Shown here: in pieces, positions 9,401-17,500 of the stretch
Layout of the letters: every line of letters starts with the position of its first letter
How positions within the stretch are numbered: the stretch's first letter is position 1
Source of the DNA: Parachlorella kessleri
Taxonomy: Eukaryota > Chlorophyta > Trebouxiophyceae > Chlorellales > Chlorellaceae
Length of the DNA: 25,074 nt
Assembly: GCA_001598975.1 (NCBI GenBank)
Contig: BBXU01002738.1
Coordinates: 1 to 25,074, forward strand
Reading direction: 5' to 3'
Notes under the pieces: generated by a model
What the model was told of the DNA's origin: nothing
The model's database searches: none
The model's input: the letters and a program-made list of their open reading frames with translations, nothing else
Position numbers and translations under genes: made by a program

Positions 9401-10402
9401 CCCTTTAATATTTCGCGGAACCTGACGCGTGATGCGCACGCCCTGCTCCTCCCCGCTGACCTGCTGGCTTCCCCGGCGCCGGCGCCCATGCTGGCCAGGG
9501 ACGCTGACGAGGCGGTGGGCGGGGGCGCCGTGAGCTCCTGCTTCTTCCGCCTCGCCTCCTCCTCCTCCCCAGGCACCACCCAGCACCCCAGCTGCACAGG
9601 CAGGGGGTGGGGGGGCACAGCAAGGTTATGGGCAATGAACAGAAGGCTATCCACATCTAGCTATCCACAGCTATGGCTAACCACAAACGTCTTTTGTCAA
9701 ATGCCGGATCCCCAAGGGGGAGGCCTGGAGGCCCAGCAGCTCCCTGTGGCTCCCCGCTGTCGTCTTGATGCTGCTGGGAGACTGACCAGCCCGCAGCTGC
9801 AGGTCGTGAGGTTCCTTTTGGGACAGGGATGCCGTGCTTTCAGTGGCTAATGGCTCTTCAGAGTTGCTTCCTCCGCTGCGTTTCCGCCTCTTTCGCCAGG
9901 CACCACCCAGCATCCCAGCTGAAGAGGCGATGCGGTGCATCTGCCGGGGGTGAGACTACTTCGAGTCCACCACCACAGCGGCAGGAGAGGGGCCTCCAGT
10001 ACACTGACTGAAAGCCTTTCTTGCAGAGGACGGCTGGCCAGCAGTGTGCGCACACAACTAACTGTTACATATAACAGACACAATAAAACAGAAAAGCTTG
10101 AGCCGACATGCTGTCAAGGCTGACTGTCCACTGCAGCAGTCCAGCAGTGCTGCTGAACCCCACCTCCTTGTTGAAGTACATCTTGTTCTGCTCGATTCCC
10201 AGGTGGGCCCTCTTGTACTTCTGCAGCAGTCAGGCCAGAGCGGTCTCCCAAGCAGGCCGCTGTAGGCGCATGTGTCATGGCCTGCTTCTTGATCCGAGCA
10301 CTGGCCACCGCTGGCCGCCTGGCATACCTTGCCGAAAAGCCTCTCCCTCCACCCTTTCGGCTGATCCTCATCGTCAGGCTTGGCTAGCTTGTCTGTGCTC
10401 AT
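301..10402 (-). CDS. Gene A: Sec16-like COPII scaffold protein, C-terminal part, multi-exon
   Basis: Overall model of a spliced gene, read right to left. Proposed exons are 10402-10328, 10220-10164, 9591-about 9478, 8696-8385, 7946-6969, 6607-6002, 5604-5530, 5242-5144, 4782-3694, about 3660-3249, 2905-2774, 2400-2131, 1822-1224, 962-873 and 450-301. Donors are mostly GTGAG/GTAAG/GTATG and acceptors mostly GCAG. Codon phase agrees at nearly every junction, which is the main reason to treat them as one gene. The first three blocks resemble the C-terminal domain of Sec16, the protein that organises ER exit sites and recruits COPII coat. The rest is low-complexity tail. Not resolved: the 9478/8696 junction, an in-frame TGA at 3691-3693, the true start, and whether exons continue left of position 301. 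The Sec16 call rests on motif recall without a search; the one-gene model is firmer than the name. Confidence 0.6.
451..595. repeat. Tandem duplication beside exon 15
   Basis: A unit of about 70 bases, including GACGGCGGGCGCTGCGTCA and GCTGGGCAGCAGAGCAGGAG, occurs twice in a row (from about 440 and about 507), with a third partial piece (GCAGGAGGTAGGATGGCGGG) to 590. The copies differ at only a few positions. The right copy repeats the exon 15 acceptor region, so it may offer a duplicate splice acceptor upstream of the exon. Confidence 0.7.
873..962 (-). CDS. Gene A exon 14
   Basis: Thirty codons in phase 0: LLAAPEEVKKVSTAPPMHPR then LRDMFDFHKE, ending AAGGAG/GTGATT. A second possible donor lies 13 bases on (CAAG/GTATTG). 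The acceptor AACAAG is weaker than the other sites in this gene. The composition is balanced and unlike the flanking intron, which supports coding. Confidence 0.4.
1224..1822 (-). CDS. Gene A exon 13: acidic Trp/Phe-motif block
   Basis: The acceptor is TACGCAG at 1823, the donor ACGGAG/GTGAGA at 1224, with about 200 codons in phase. It is strongly acidic with spaced aromatic motifs: FAGWGEEDDEPFEPLEPF, ADDWGGAPG, EAWGDEGGFEEWSG and VGEVPWEGWEEPALP. Short acidic Trp/Phe peptides of this kind often bind coat or adaptor proteins in trafficking factors. That is a general observation, not an identification. The remainder is Ala/Glu/Gln-rich. Confidence 0.5.
2131..2905 (-). CDS. Gene A exons 11-12
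   Basis: Exon 2905-2774 (acceptor GTGCAG, donor GGCG/GTGAGT) encodes RLASQLGLAQPEAARRRFLL and then GGSDVETLSTAASHDTDGWS. Exon 2400-2131 (acceptor CTGCAG, donor GCAG/GTGAGT) encodes DRMAEDDNGSQGSSRGVSPA and ends QLLMDEEEAAVGA. Both junctions are phase 1 and complete Gly or Asp codons cleanly. The pair is a charged Ser/Gly-rich segment with possible phosphosites. No family is recognised. Confidence 0.5.
3249..3660 (-). CDS. Gene A exon 10: acidic, Gln-rich segment
   Basis: It is in the same frame as exon 9 but beyond the TGA. It reads ELAEAGVDGDGNGDYTGADA, echoing the GDYTGA at the start of exon 9. A Gln/His/Tyr run (QQQYHRHQQQYHDQQ) and EVSMDERDLFSPG follow, ending CCTG/GTAAGG at 3249 in phase 1. 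The next three exons continue this phase exactly, so the frame is coding. Its left boundary is not certain: a 51-base intron (about 3660-3710) with weak sites would remove the TGA, or the frame could be read from one side only. Confidence 0.45.
3694..4782 (-). CDS. Gene A exon 9: Pro/Ser and Gln/Met-rich segment
   Basis: The acceptor is TGCGCAG at 4783, followed by GDYTGAALDGGVEGQ and 363 open codons up to a TGA at 3691-3693. In order: an acidic/Gln-rich start; a Pro/Ser/Thr part with many TP and SP sites (TTPGRTPPPRSP, TLSPRLLPPPPP, SVSTSPRQNS) at about 4500-4270; and a more helical part rich in Gln and Met (FQSFLAPKVAQLAQHVSQ, then HSMVKNVQHSMQSMMQ) at about 4100-3800. The frame is unbroken over more than 1 kb. 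Long frames on the plus strand (3234-4551) are shadows. Either the TGA ends the protein or it lies in a very short intron. Confidence 0.5.
5144..5604 (-). CDS. Gene A exons 7-8: small conserved-looking aromatic segment
   Basis: Exon 5604-5530 (25 codons) encodes VLGFWTYYRHQCRYDADAMQ plus EWVAQ between GCTGCAG and CAG/GTGAGG. Exon 5242-5144 (33 codons) encodes HYYEDYAILDYDKLLEHPGI and then AQLAEEHIAANAK, ending AAG/GTAAGC. Phases are 0 throughout. Unlike the surrounding low-complexity exons, this part is rich in Trp, Tyr and Asp with balanced composition, so it may be a folded or binding segment under constraint. I do not recognise the family. The intron between the two exons holds a decayed second copy of exon 8. 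Confidence 0.55.
5287..5365 (-). pseudogene. Decayed tandem copy of gene A exon 8
   Basis: The minus strand reads YYEDYVILDYDKVLGHPASL, a close match to YYEDYAILDYDKLLEHPG of exon 8 (5242-5144). It then meets an in-frame stop (TAG) and lacks the rest of the exon. The acceptor CAG of the true exon is CAA here, so splicing would be lost. Upstream flanks also match: the bases after each copy share a run like GGTTAGAGCAGGTTAG. This indicates duplication of the exon with its flanking intron, followed by decay. Confidence 0.65.
6002..6607 (-). CDS. Gene A exon 6: Ala/Ser/Gln/His-rich disordered segment
   Basis: The acceptor is GTGCAG at 6608, the donor CGGGAG/GTGAGG at 6002, with 202 codons in phase 0. 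It begins YHEAAQHASGAGGEA. It continues through a Ser/Asp region (HHDSFVKPHSSDLDVDAYSG), a Gln/Tyr/His run like the end of exon 5 (QYQEQYQQRYGGPEQHGQ), and an acidic stretch (YDSSLEVLASDPVFRE) leading into exon 7. It contains no known catalytic motif. The 433-aa plus-strand frame over exons 5 and 6 is the complement of these repeats. Confidence 0.55.
6969..7946 (-). CDS. Gene A exon 5: Ser-Pro-Arg repeats and Tyr/Gln/Gly-rich prion-like repeats
   Basis: The acceptor is CACGCAG at 7947, the donor ATGCAG/GTATGG at 6969, with 326 codons in phase 0. The first 60 residues repeat LVSPR three times among further SPR and TPR sites, like a basic region with proline-directed phosphosites. Next is an Ala/Gln coil-like stretch (7700-7450) with repeats of QQQAEQ type. 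The last third is Tyr/Gly/Gln/Glu-rich: GGYAAEGG-type repeats, then a nearly exact doubled unit built on QYSEQQGAEQY (about 7090-7220). Such Tyr/Gln-rich sequence is typical of condensate-forming disordered regions. It would fit a scaffold at ER exit sites, but the role here is inferred. Confidence 0.6.
7947..8384. other. Gene A intron 4 with AT-rich segment
   Basis: This 438-base stretch between exons 4 and 5 has a block at about 8060-8280 that is clearly more AT-rich than its surroundings (for example AACTATCACATATACAAAAG and TATCTTAGGTGGAAAAGAGG). No gene or clear terminal repeats are seen. It may be a remnant insertion. Confidence 0.4.
8385..8696 (-). CDS. Gene A exon 4: Pro/Gly/Ala-rich segment with FMPPP motif
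   Basis: A strong pyrimidine tract precedes the acceptor CCAG/CGC at 8697, and the exon ends GGG/GTGAGT at 8385. It is open for 104 codons. The start reads RSSVSSRYASAPGLKTMQ, recalling the R-x-RYVD-type segment that follows the Sec16 C-terminal domain. The end carries AKPAMFMPPPAAASMFKP, recalling the FVPTP-type motif near the Sec16 C-terminus. Between them is Gly/Ala/Phe-rich sequence. An alternative acceptor a few codons in (TACGCCAG) would fit the phase left by the nearest exon-3 donor. The plus-strand frame across this block has no splice context and looks like a shadow. Confidence 0.55.
8815..8877. repeat. Perfect-arm inverted repeat (stem-loop) in a gene A intron
   Basis: TGCAAGACCCCCTGGT at 8815-8830 is matched exactly by its reverse complement at 8862-8877. 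Inside it, CGCTGGG (8836-8842) pairs with CCCAGCG (8853-8859) around a 10-base loop. The 23 paired positions, broken by one asymmetric 5/2 bulge, make a stable hairpin of about 63 bases. It lies in the intron between exons 3 and 4. It could be a miRNA-like precursor, a small MITE or a structural splicing element. Confidence 0.8.
9478..10402 (-). CDS. Gene A exons 1-3: Sec16 C-terminal-domain-like segment
   Basis: Three exons join in phase 0. Exon 10402-10328 ends with KGWRERLFGK at a GTATGC donor. Exon 10220-10164 reads KYKRAHLGIEQNKMYFNKE and ends at GTGGGG. Exon 9591 onward begins LGCWVVPGEEEEARRKK and continues into a Thr/Ala/Pro stretch (TAPPPTASSASLASM). The joined pattern is: Trp and basic residues, FGKK, ALG-x-x-N, an aromatic pair, L-x-x-W-V, an acidic run, then a Pro-rich stretch. 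This is the arrangement I know from the Sec16 C-terminal conserved domain of plants and animals, which binds Sec23 and other partners. The donor of exon 3 is either CAG/GTCAGC near 9478 or a later one. An ATG at 10400-10402 could be the start, but in Sec16 this domain is far from the N-terminus, so it may be an internal Met. Confidence 0.55.
9847..9918 (-). pseudogene. Broken tandem copy of gene A exon 3 start
   Basis: After an acceptor CTCTTCAG at 9919 the minus strand reads LGCWVVPGERGGNAAEEATL and stops at TAG 9847-9849. It shares LGCWVVPGE and its DNA with the working copy at 9591. The copy also joins exon 2 in phase 0, so it is spliceable but would end the protein about 20 residues later. 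Shifted frames downstream look like eroded coding sequence, so I read it as the decayed partner of a tandem exon duplication. A regulated alternative exon is also possible. Confidence 0.55.
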
Positions 10403-10830
10403 GGTCCTTTAACCGTAGTGCAGCTGCTGGTAGCTGGGGGGCCAGCTATGGTCGCCGATGGCGTCTATCTGCTCCAGATACATGCGCCAGCTAGGTCATG
10501 ACGTTCATGACGCTGGTGCACAACGGCAAGCTGTTTTGAATACCTGTCGCCTCCTAGGCCTCTGTGCCCGTTAACTGCATCACTGGCTCTTTCGATCGAA
10601 GTACCAAGTGGAGTATGACTTACTGGGTGCAGGACTGCTGTGGCATTGGCCTGGGCACTACACTAGGTACTGCCACATGGACTCAAAAAAGTCAATGCAT
10701 CCAGCGGTCAGGCTGGTGGGGCCTGTGGGTTGTAGAGCTATGAGGCTAGTGTAGCTCGTAGGCCTTGGTCTCACTCGGTTGAAGGCCGCGGGAAGGTTCA
10801 AGCCATTAGGAAGTCCCATACCACTTGCAG
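10403..10830. promoter_or_regulatory. Interval between divergent genes A and B
   Basis: Gene A reads leftward from about 10402 and the first supported exon of gene B reads rightward from 10831. A shared promoter or unassigned 5' exons would be here. No TATA-like box stands out. On the minus strand a short frame at about 10490-10409 reads WRMYLEQIDAIGDHSWPPSY then QQLHYG and a TAA, in the same frame as gene A exon 1. It could be a last exon of another gene or disrupted upstream coding of gene A. Confidence 0.3.
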
Positions 10831-11585
10831 AGGCTGCAGAGGCGCTTGCCAGCTGCCTTTTGCATGCATGTTGAACTTGTCCACTACTACCACCGAGGCA
10901 TGGCGAGGGACACCGGCCCTGGGCGTCAGCAGCGGCAGTTGCAGGCGGTTCTCGAACAAACTGTAGAAGAGATAGAGCGAAAACGCCACAAGAAGAACCC
11001 GTTTGAGCAGAAATATGTGCAGCTGTGCCTGAGTGGGCCACCACAGGTGAGCACCACCTAGCTAGCTGGGCTCCCTCGGCGGTGCAGGCAGGTTGCTACT
11101 GTTGCTAGCCTGCCTGGTGTATGCAGGATGGCGCTACGATCCAGGCTGCTGAGACCAAGGGCCGCGCGGCTGTGGAGTCTGCGGTCACAAATGTGCATGT
11201 GCGAGTGGAGGTGCGGCATTGACGCGCCTTGGGCTCTGCTGGACCATGTGTGCCAGCCTCTTCTGCCACATGCGCAGCCCATGGGTGATTTGTATTTCGT
11301 CTCGCTGTCAGTGACTTCTGCAGAGAGCCAGCAGGTGGCATTGTCCCTGACTTGGAGGACCCTGCCCTCGACCCCAGCAGCCACCATTGCACCAACTTGG
11401 TTAGCCTGCGTGCTACGCGCAGCTCATCCGCACCATGCGGACGATGCTGGTCAGGGAGACCGAGCAGGCGGTGAAGCATGCAGCGCTGGAGGCCAGAGGC
11501 AGGGGCGGCGGGGGCAGAAGGAAGGGCCGGGAGGTGGCAGGCGCCGCTGCTGCTGATGGTCCAGCTGCCGAGGGAGCGGCGGTCG
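10831..11585 (+). CDS. Gene B exons 1-4: charged helical N-terminal part
   Basis: Exon 1 includes MHVELVHYYHRGMARD, then QAVLEQTVEEIERKRHKKNP and FEQKYVQLCLSGPPQ before GTGAGC. Exon 2 is DGATIQAAETKGRAAVESAV and ends VHVRVE. Exon 3 reads PAGGIVPDLEDPALDPSSHH. Exon 4 reads LIRTMRTMLVRETEQAVKHA and ends Gly/Ala-rich. The sequence looks folded and helical with many charges. If translation starts inside exon 1, the ATG at 10864 is the candidate. Between exons 3 and 4 the frame changes within 23 bases, so this join is the weakest of the model. Confidence 0.5.
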
Positions 11586-14500
11586 GTGATGCCACGGATG
11601 CACCAGGCGGGTGGCTGAGATGGATATACACGCATGCCACATTGTAGCGATGCTGAGTGACTGTCAGCCAGTTGCGCGTCTCCTTGCTTGCAGCGTCATC
11701 TCAGCGGCAGGAGCCCCATACAAGTAAGGCAGTCAGCCGCGGCAAGGGTGGCTGTCCACCTCGCAGCTTGGCTCTCCAGCTGGTGCATGCATTCCTGGCA
11801 CAAAAGGCCAAATGCATCCCTTGACCAACGACTCCCTTGGGTGGTGCAGGGAGTTTCCTGCGCGAGGACGTCTTTGAGAGATTCGAGGCCTTTCTGAAGG
11901 GTGACCACCAGCTGGACGTGGCAGGCATCCAGGCGGGTGGAAGTGCTGTGCGCGCTGTGCGGCGGACAGCGTGACGTGCAGGGTGGTCCTGAGGACCTGC
12001 TATTGAGTTTGCGATGATGGTGCCTCATGGGGCGAGGTTGGGCCGCCATAGATGGCAATTTGTATGTATGGTGTTGGTGCGTGCCTGCTGACTTGCACTG
12101 CCAGCAAAAGCATGCACACAGAGGAGGATGACATGCGTGCTGACACTGGCCAGGAAATCTGAGGCTGTGCGTGGCTTCCCTACCAGGCAGCTGCATGCCT
12201 GCAGGCTGGTTTGGAAGGCAACCCCAACCACCTAGCTCGTGCCCAACTGTGCTTGAGCATCGAGGACCAGCAGCTCCCCCTGCCTTTTGATGAGTTCCTG
12301 CAGCAGTGAGTGCTGGCGGTAGGAGTGAAATGAAGTCACGGTGCTGTTTGTGTGCACATTGCGTCACTCACCAAACGCTGAGGGCAACCGCACATGCATA
12401 GTCAGGTGGAAGCCTGGAAGAAGAGGAGGTACACAGCCTATCTCACAGCTGCGGTCCTGGTACCATCCTGAGCATAGGCTCAGAGCGTGCAGCCTGCTGC
12501 TCGTTGTGCACGGCTTGTCAACGGCCCGCTTGCTGGCTGGGTGCAGGGTGCTGGGAGATGGGGTGCCGGGGTGGGAAAGCACGACTGTCGACCTGGTGGG
12601 TGATGGGGGTGAACACGCGGCCAGGCCCGCCACCCCTGGCACCCACGCAGCAGCCGGGGTCGAAGCAGCGGCAGCATTGTTTAAGGAGCACGCTGAGCAG
12701 CTGGCCCAGCAGGGGCTCCTCCAGGTGAACATTCAGCAGCTCTAGTGACCTCCCCAAAGTGTCATTCAGCCCATATGTTACCCATGCCTCCCAGGACAAG
12801 ACATCTTACATGCGACAGGTCATGCTCAGGATTTTGTTAGTGCCGGATGCATCGGCATGCGGCCTGTGGGGTCATGGCAGCAGGAGGTTAGAAATTATTA
12901 CTTGACCTGCGACCCAGAGCACAACCCAGCAAGCAAGGTCGCAAGTAGTATCAGACTCACTGCTGAACCGTTGCCTGCTCGGCTGCCATTGCCCTGCCTG
13001 GCAAGCCACTTCCAGCCCTAGAAGTTCATCAGATGTCCACTGCCCCCCGCGCAGGACGATGTCGGTATAGAGGCGTGTGGCTCGGAGGAGCTCTGGGGCC
13101 AGCTGTTTGGGGGGCAACAGCCATACTGCCTGCCAGCGTACCTTGCACAGCCAGAGGGCCTGAAGGCGGGTCCGGAGGTGGCTACACTGCAAGGGGCAAC
13201 GGCTGCCCCATACACAGGTTCAACTTACGGTCATGAAGGTATGCACCCCTTGGTCTAGTGCACGTGGAACACATGCAGGGAATGTGGTGGTTGGTTTAAA
13301 ACCTATGCACTGGCAGCAAGTGATGCACAGCAAATGACGCCCCTGTGGTTGCACAGGCTTTGCCTCTGGTTGTGCTGCTGCAGGAGCCGATTGGCCTGAG
13401 GAGATTGAGGTGGATGACCTGGAGGAGGTGCAGCCCAGCGCAGCTGCACGGCAGCACAGCTCGCCCCTTGGCAGGAGCAATTGTCAGCCGCACGACAGGC
13501 ACGGGTTGGAAGTGCTGCGTGGGCTGCCTGCGGGCTGTGGCCAAGTCCGCACAGATGCCAGTTCAGATACAGTGGCAGGGACCAATGCGCCAGCTGCTGC
13601 GGAAGGGCACGGCCTGCGGAGCGACTTGTGGGACCTGCCAGATGGCGGCTTTGACCCAGGTGATGACGCCTGGGCTGCATTTGAACAGGAGGGCCAGCCA
13701 GCATGGCCGTTGCAGGGGTCGCAGCAGCAGCAACAGCAGCAGCACCAGCAGCCTGGCCTTTGCAGGCTACAGGCAAGCCTGGGAGCCCCTGAGGGCCACC
13801 CAGGGATAAGGGCAGGCATGCAGGAAGGCAGAAAAGCCACAGACCCACCTTCAAGGCTGGCACCCAGGTTTGCAAAGCGGCAGCCGCTGCAGCTGAGCCA
13901 GGCTGCCCACAACAGAGAGGCAGGGCAGCCTGCACCTGCTGGCATCATTGGGCAGCAGCCCTGGGCTGTGGAATTGGATGAGGGAGAAGACATCAGACAT
14001 GACGAAGCGCTGGTGCAGGTGGGCCACTGTGTGTGGTGGGGGGGGGGGGGGGGGGGGGGCATGCTGCCTTTTGCTAGTGCTTATGCAAGGTCCACCTGCA
14101 ATGGACTATGCGTGCACTTGCAAGGTGTGAAGCACTGAAGGCGGCCACTTGCATAGTGGCGGCAAATCACTGCAGCACATGCATTGTCGAGCAGGCCGCA
14201 CTCATCAAGGGCGGTCTGTGTCTTCCAGCGACCCTCTATAAAGGCTTCACAGCTGGGAGCATACAAGCGCAGCTCTGGCTTCCCATCTAAGCTCCAGGTT
14301 TGCGAACTGCTCTTTGCAGGTAGACTGCACTGAGCAGCAGCACAGTGCTGCCCAAGCAAAAGCAGCAGCACCGAGGAAGCAGGTCCCTACCTTCTTGAGG
14401 CGCACTGCCAAGGCCCAAGGGCAGGCTCGGGCACATGCAGGTACGCCATCAGCAGCGCCAGCAGCATCGGGTGCCGAATTTCAGGGATGGTTTTGGCTGT

Positions 14501-17500
14501 ACGGCTAATATGCTGGCAAGGTCAGGCTGAAAATGTCTATGCAGCAGCAGGTAGGTGCGATAGATTACATGGCCCACAATGACATCATTCTGCCCCTTGC
14601 CTTGCACCGCCCTTGTCTTAGCCCTTGCTCGCAACGCCACTCAACAGCTACCGTGCGATGTCACCAGCTAAGGCAGCTACTTGTCTTGGTATAGATGTCA
14701 AGGATTCCCCTGAGCCAGCCCTGCGCTATGCAGAGCCCAGCATCGACGAAATCGAAGACGCACACTCTGACGACGAGATCTCTCTTGCGGCAGGCGCCGG
14801 GCTGCATGCACCTTCCCAGCAAGCCGGCGCGAGGCAGGTACCCGCTTTTGGTCGCAGAAGCGAGGCAAGGTGGGAGGAAGGCGGTGCCGCGGCGGCACCG
14901 GCTGGGGCAGCGGCAGCGGCAGCCACGGTCGGGGCTGCGCAGCCGCTGGAGCGGCAGGAAGGTGGCATTGCTGCTGGAGGCATGGGCGGGGGCGGCTGTC
15001 TTGTGAACATGGGAGGCATGTCCGAGGCTAAGAACGCCAGGGGCAGGAAGGTAGGGGCTTCCTGCGCTGCCTTAGAAACATTCTTCCCACTACATGCCTT
15101 ACTAGCAACGTCTGCGTCGTGACTGTTGGCAGGTAGCTTGCTCAAACCATGCTTGCGTCCCTTCTAGGCAGGCTTCCTAGACAGTACATACGGGCGGCAT
15201 TGCAGGACTGTGCAGCTCGCCAAATCTTAAATGCTCACCTACAGGCTTCCCTGCAGGCCTCAGGAAGCAAGCCGGGTCCCAAGCCTGGCAAGACGGAGTC
15301 ACATAGAGCCTTTGTGGTGGACTTCTCCAGGGTCGACATGGCCAGCCTCCGCCCCAGCGTGCTCTTCAGGCGAGCCTGCGGCGTTATTATGACCCTCATT
15401 GCGGCCTATTGCTTGACCTCATGCGCCTGGCCTGGCTTGCCTCCGCTCATGCACCATCGCTCAGACAGCAGCATGCCTGCTATAGCTCAGCAGCAGCCTA
15501 AACGCGTATGGAGATGGAACACCGGCAAGTGCTCCCCCTACTGACAAGCAGCTGAGAGTCTGAGGAGCAGGTTATGGGACCGTGCGTTTAGGGTTTCTGT
15601 TCTTCAGGGGCCAAGCTGGTAGCAAGCCCAAGTGGAAGCCGGTGCATGATGCGGAGTCGCTTCTCATCAAGCCCCTCAGCCACAAAGGCCAGCTGCTGGG
15701 CTCCCATAGGGACCAACAACAGGTACAGCAGCTTGCTCATTTGGCCCCTGGATTGCAAGTGGGGATTATAACACATGAAAAAGTACACAGTTTGTTTGGT
15801 TGCACGTGCGGAGTAAGGATGTGAGCTAGGAGATGCTTGCTGGGTCCGAAAGGAAACATGCATCAGCGAAACAAGGGGGGAGGTATCTGTCTGCTGGGTT
15901 GGCCTGCTTCCACTCCCATGGCACAACAAGAAAACCAACGCTGGCTCCACGGCTGAAGCATTGTAATACACGCAGGCGCCGCTACTTGCATGCGGCATGA
16001 CCCCCATGTGCCTCGGCGTTGAGCAGCTAAGCCGCGGCATGCTCAGCAAGGGCTGGGATCTTACCGCCATGAGGGAGCAGCTTAACAGTGCACAAGGTAT
16101 ATGGGCATCGTCCCCTGCAAGGAGGCCTTGCTGTCTCGGAAGCATGGCTACCCAGGGTGTGCAGGGTATCCAGGGTGTGCAGGCTTGAGTGACAGAAGGA
16201 GCATGGCTTCCACAGCGTGCCATGCCATCTTTGCTGACCTGCCAGCGTTGTTCTTGTCAGTACAGAAAACCTTTTGGCATCAGAAGCAGGGACGTCAATC
16301 TGTTCGCGTGGAACAGATGGCACGGCTGGTTTTGCATGCGCAGCCTGCATGATGCTATGTGGGCTACCCTATACAGTAGGGCAGCTTTCTCCAACTGCCA
16401 TGCAGGGCTGGATATCTCAGGCTGGGAAGATCCTCCTACTGCCAGCGCTGCACACAATGACCCGTATGGGCTGGCTGGGTTGGATTTGTCAGAGCTGGAT
16501 GACTGGGGAGACATGGGCGCGGCAGATGACTGGGTCGACAGTGGCGAGAAGGGAGGTCCCGAGCCGCCTGGGCATGGCTGCTCAGCAAGAGGTGGCAGCT
16601 TGGTGCCGCCAGGTAGCGACAGCTGGCAAGGGGTTCGTGAGAAAGTGAGCTCCCCGCCCGGCTGCGGAGGATTGCCGGAGGCAGCAGCAGGCCTGCCCAA
16701 GGCGGTAAGGGCTGCTCAGCAGGCCTTTGGCTTGGGCGCTGCCCTCTCCACCCTCGACCCAGGGCATAGGCGTTCAGCAGGGGAGGGATACATGCTGGGA
16801 TCTACCATGAGCCCTAAATCAAGCCTGAGACCGGACAACCAACACCACAGCAAGGATTGGGTTAGGTCGGGAGGCTGTGAGGTGCTGCTGGAGGTCATCT
16901 TTGAGGAGCCAGAAGCGCCAGAGTCAGAGCACAGCGGCTATGTGCATGGGATAGAAGCAGGTGGCCCCAGCCCTAGCAGCCCATGCTGGACACATGCCAG
17001 GGCTGCTGGCAAGCCTTGGCAGCAAAGTGGTGGGAGGCCGGCACCCTCAGCAGGTCTTGGGCTTTGCAGCGATCCAGTGGGAGAGGAGCCAGGTTATACA
17101 GCCATGAGGGAGGGAGACACAGCCCTGGCCGATGAAGAGGACAGGGTTAGGCTGGAAGTTGTATTTGAAGCGGAAGACAGCCTGGAACAGGAGCTTCCTC
17201 GAGAGGCGGCTGCTGGGTGTGGCCCGCATGATGAAGGAATAGAGCACATGCAGCACTTTGCCCGGCTAGGTGGGGGAAACAGAGCAGATGGGAGGGTGGT
17301 GCCTATGACGGAAGGGCCCAGCGGCCACAGTAGTAGACCCCCTGCAGGCGCATGGCAACTAAGCCAGATGGATCCGCCCCTCACTCTCCCAGCGACTGGG
17401 CTGCATGGCGAGACGGCAGGACAGCAGGGAAGCCCGTGCACCACGGAAGAGCCACCAGCATCAGCTTGCGCAGGCCTTGATGTGGGCTGTGGGGGCAACC

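Noticed and set aside
13303..14062. Minus-strand frames opposite gene B exon 10
   Set aside because: They are the complement of the poly-Gln and acidic coding sequence; the plus strand has consistent phase and splice sites.
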